Source: Janthinobacterium sp. (lineage in GTDB: Bacteria; Pseudomonadota; Gammaproteobacteria; Burkholderiales; Burkholderiaceae_D). From it: DNA of 64,000 bases. Positions 61,787-64,000 of the stretch are shown here, piece by piece. Location: the NCBI GenBank assembly GCA_003133225.1, contig PKWL01000041.1, positions 62,151 to 126,150 of the forward strand, in the 5' to 3' direction. The notes under the pieces are model-generated. The model was not told the DNA's origin. It was given only the letters and a program-made list of their open reading frames with translations, and made no database searches. The position numbers and the translations under genes are program-made. How positions within the stretch are numbered: the stretch's first letter is position 1; every line of letters begins with the position of its first letter.

Positions 61787-62701
61787 TTAACGGGAAATGG
61801 CGACACGGGCTGCAGCCAGATCCCAGGCTGCCTGACCGACCGTCTTAAATGCCGGCAGGACGTCGAATCGCTTGGTTTTGTCTTTCAACATTGACGCCAA
61901 ATCATGCACACAGGTCCAGTCGATGTTGGCCTGTATCAAATCGCCCGCTTCGTGCCTGGCACCGGACAAATCGTCCACCACGATCTGCCTGCTGCGCAGC
62001 AGTTGCGGGGGGAATTCGGCCATGTCGGGCTTGAATGCGCCGACGCCGATCGCCAAGGTTTGCGCACCAATGTGAGCCGGGATGACGGGAATTTTCGATG
62101 TCGTCAAGGCGATCACGACGTCCGTTTCCGGGAGCTTGGTTTGCAAATCGGCGGCGCTGACCACGATGGCCGCTACCTGCGGGTGGCGCAAAAGGAGTGC
62201 ATCGCAAAACGCCTGCGCCCTGGGCGTGGCCGTGCCCGCTATCCAGAAGCGGGAGACGCCAAAAAACTCCACCAGAGCATCGGCGTGCGCGGCGGCTTGA
62301 GCGCCCGTGCCGATGATCAGGGCCGACGTTGGCCGTTTGGGAGCCAAAGTCGAGATGCCCAGTAGCGTCACGGCCGCCGTGCGGCGCGCGGTCACCGTTG
62401 GGCCATCGAGTAAGGCCAGGCGGCGCCCGCTTGCCGTTTCAAAAACAATCACTTCGCCCTGGATCGCGGGCAAACCGTGCTGGGCATTGTTGGCGTGTAC
62501 GGTAATGAGTTTCGTGATCCCTATATCGCTGCTAATGGCCGGCATGCAAAGTAATACGCTGGCCGGGTCAATTTCAATCACTTGGCGCTCGGGCGCCCGG
62601 ATTTGCTGCTCTGCCAATTCGAGCGCCGCCTGCGCGATGGCCGGCACCAGTTTGGCGTAGGGGAGCGCCTGCGCCGTTTGCGCCGCATTGAATATTTTCA
62701 T
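61787..62701 (-). CDS. Ornithine cyclodeaminase/mu-crystallin family, probable delta1-pyrroline-2-carboxylate reductase
   Basis: 304 residues. Rossmann motif LIIGTGAQAAAHADALVEFF at about 127-146 and the family block LLDGPTVTARRTAAVTLLG upstream of it. Members include ornithine cyclodeaminase, alanine dehydrogenase and pyrroline-2-carboxylate reductase. The gene follows a trans-3-hydroxy-L-proline dehydratase by 9 bases; that enzyme makes pyrroline-2-carboxylate, so reduction to L-proline is the inferred reaction. Confidence 0.87.
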   Translation of the reverse strand: MKIFNAAQTAQALPYAKLVPAIAQAALELAEQQIRAPERQVIEIDPASVLLCMPAISSDIGITKLITVHANNAQHGLPAIQGEVIVFETASGRRLALLDGPTVTARRTAAVTLLGISTLAPKRPTSALIIGTGAQAAAHADALVEFFGVSRFWIAGTATPRAQAFCDALLLRHPQVAAIVVSAADLQTKLPETDVVIALTTSKIPVIPAHIGAQTLAIGVGAFKPDMAEFPPQLLRSRQIVVDDLSGARHEAGDLIQANIDWTCVHDLASMLKDKTKRFDVLPAFKTVGQAAWDLAAARVAISR

Positions 62702-62710
62702 GAAATGCCT

Positions 62711-63721
62711 TTAACGTAAAAAAAATCCATTCGGGAAAGGGTCCGACTCTTCCAGTAGCCATGTGTTGCTGCTCATGATGTGCGCGCTGCCGGTCACCTC
62801 CGTCAGAGCGCCATCGAATGGGCCCACCTTGATGGGCGCCGTGACTTTGACGGCAAAGTTGCTGCCCACGATACTGCCGTTGAGGTAAGTCGTATTGAGC
62901 GCCAGTTGGCCGCGCAGGAACAGTTGCGCGGCGCGCCCGGAGCTGCCGGTGCCGGTGGGGGAGCGATCCACTTCGCGGTCGGCGAAGATGCAGACGTTAG
63001 ATTGTTCGGCGCCGGGAAAATTGGGCGCACTATCGATGATGGTGCCGTAGAGTTGATCCAAGCCCGGCTCCAAAGGATGCGCGATGCGCACCTTGGCCAT
63101 GACGGCGGCCTTGGTTTCCGCGCCCAACTGGATCAGTGAGCGCACCAATTCCGGCTTTACCGTGAGCTTGGCCTGTTTTGCATTAATATAATAATAAAAC
63201 GCGCCGCCAAACACGATGTCGCCAGTAATCTTGCCAAAGCTCGGGGTGTCCACTTCCAGGTCGCGCATGAAAATAAACGACGGAACGTTTTTGAATGTCA
63301 CGTTGCCGGCGCGCTTGCCATCCCATTCGACGTGGGCTTCGATGAAACCTGCAGGCGCATCGAAGCCGATGCGGGTCAACGGGATTTGACGCTCGACATA
63401 ACCCATCTCGACTAGCACCTTGCCCAAGGCAATGATGCCGTGCCCGCACATGTCGCTATAGCCTTCATTGTGAATGAAGATGACGCCAAAATCGGCCGCG
63501 GGCGTCATCGCCGGCAGCAAATAAGCACCATACATGTCGGCGTGACCACGTGGTTCGTTCATCAAGAAACAGCGCAAGTCGTCGCGATGGGCCTTGAGCC
63601 AGGAGCGTTTTTCGAGAATCGTATTGCCTGGCACCGGCGGCATGCCGGACACCAGGATGCGCAATGGCTCACCACCCGTATGGGCATCAATGGTTTGTAT
63701 CGTGCGCGTGTAGCTAAGCAT
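62711..63721 (-). CDS. Proline racemase family, probable trans-3-hydroxy-L-proline dehydratase
   Basis: 336 residues. First catalytic motif SDMCGHGIIALG with Cys92. In the second motif, DRSPTGTGSSGR, Thr256 replaces the second catalytic Cys of racemases and epimerases; a Cys/Thr pair is the known mark of trans-3-hydroxy-L-proline dehydratase, which loses water to give pyrroline-2-carboxylate. N-terminus IQTIDAHTGGEPLRI is typical. Forms a two-gene operon with the reductase downstream. No hydroxyproline transporter or regulator is visible within the window. Confidence 0.9.
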   Translation of the reverse strand: MLSYTRTIQTIDAHTGGEPLRILVSGMPPVPGNTILEKRSWLKAHRDDLRCFLMNEPRGHADMYGAYLLPAMTPAADFGVIFIHNEGYSDMCGHGIIALGKVLVEMGYVERQIPLTRIGFDAPAGFIEAHVEWDGKRAGNVTFKNVPSFIFMRDLEVDTPSFGKITGDIVFGGAFYYYINAKQAKLTVKPELVRSLIQLGAETKAAVMAKVRIAHPLEPGLDQLYGTIIDSAPNFPGAEQSNVCIFADREVDRSPTGTGSSGRAAQLFLRGQLALNTTYLNGSIVGSNFAVKVTAPIKVGPFDGALTEVTGSAHIMSSNTWLLEESDPFPNGFFLR

Positions 63722-64000
63722 AGAACCTCTCAGTAAAATTTCGCAGGCTGCCGCTGCCGGCGCGTGGCCTCATTAGCGGCATCCGCACCAGTGTAAAAGC
63801 CTGCCGAGCGAATGGCGCCATGGCACCGAGTTAATCGATGGCAGAAGTGAGGCAGTAAGGGTGCGGCGCCAACTCTCGCGCTGCCCGCAGCGGCGGAGTA
63901 GCCGTGGCAAAGGATTGAAACCTTAGCTTCACTTTGACTGTTTACCGTCGAAGATGGGAGCATCTTACGCGCAGCGTGTCGATGCCGCGGACTCATGGGA
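63722..64000. other. Window end, no gene recognised
   Basis: 279 bases upstream of the hydroxyproline dehydratase gene; should contain its promoter. A minus-strand open frame here has no recognisable features. Confidence 0.5.

Overview
The window looks like chromosomal DNA of a GC-rich betaproteobacterium, most likely Oxalobacteraceae (Massilia/Janthinobacterium/Duganella type). This rests on recognised gene orders (folC-dedD-cvpA-purF; rpsF-priB-rpsR-rplI-dnaB; alaA-hom), on the protein sequences themselves, and on a complete aryl polyene cluster next to flagellar genes. No taxonomic search was possible.

Layout. 1-4.9 kb: end of folC, dedD, cvpA, purF and a cystathionine gamma-synthase-family enzyme. 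5.1-6.4 kb: a secreted HNH-like protein, and lexA on the minus strand behind two tandem SOS boxes. 6.5-9.6 kb: ribosomal/replication operon with a probable CTG start for priB, an intrinsic terminator, then dnaB on a probably leaderless transcript. 9.7-13.5 kb: DUF47/Pit phosphate uptake pair, a TauE/SafE permease and a glutathione S-transferase-like gene. 13.5-14.7 kb: IS607-type remnant in which a truncated tnpB joins a broken hipA. 15-25.3 kb (minus strand): PIN-PhoH ATPase, Bcp peroxiredoxin, and a full 4-amino-4-deoxy-L-arabinose (Ara4N) lipid A modification operon (arnT, SMR-type arnE-like gene, arnB, arnC, arnA split into two genes, arnD) behind a Mth938-domain gene. 25.5-28.2 kb: alaA and hom.

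28.5-45.7 kb: a 19-gene aryl polyene (APE) cluster, all on the plus strand and mostly translationally coupled. It encodes two ketosynthases, a chain-length factor, a ketoreductase, a dehydratase pair, two acyl carrier proteins, an acyl-activating enzyme fused to one dehydratase subunit, an aromatic ammonia-lyase, a thioesterase, two acyltransferases, a glycosyltransferase, a LolA-like protein, an RND/MMPL exporter, a lipoprotein, a flavoprotein and a phosphopantetheinyl transferase. Together they would activate an aryl acid, extend it to a conjugated polyene, esterify it to a lipid/sugar and move it to the outer membrane.

45.7-54.9 kb: accessory region with a polysaccharide deacetylase, an RcnB-like protein, an MFS-acyltransferase fusion, a VapBC-type toxin-antitoxin pair, and a tRNA-Pro(GGG) integration hot spot. 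The 3' half of that tRNA is repeated 2.2 kb downstream, enclosing an amber-interrupted DUF1016/PDDEXK nuclease gene and an integrase fragment. A second decayed integrase lies upstream of the tRNA.

54.9-59.6 kb (minus strand): fliS, fliD, flaG and fliC with a recognisable sigma-28 promoter. 60-63.7 kb (minus strand): an uncharacterised protein with a C-terminal Cys cluster, then a trans-3-hydroxy-L-proline dehydratase and a pyrroline-2-carboxylate reductase, a two-step route to proline.
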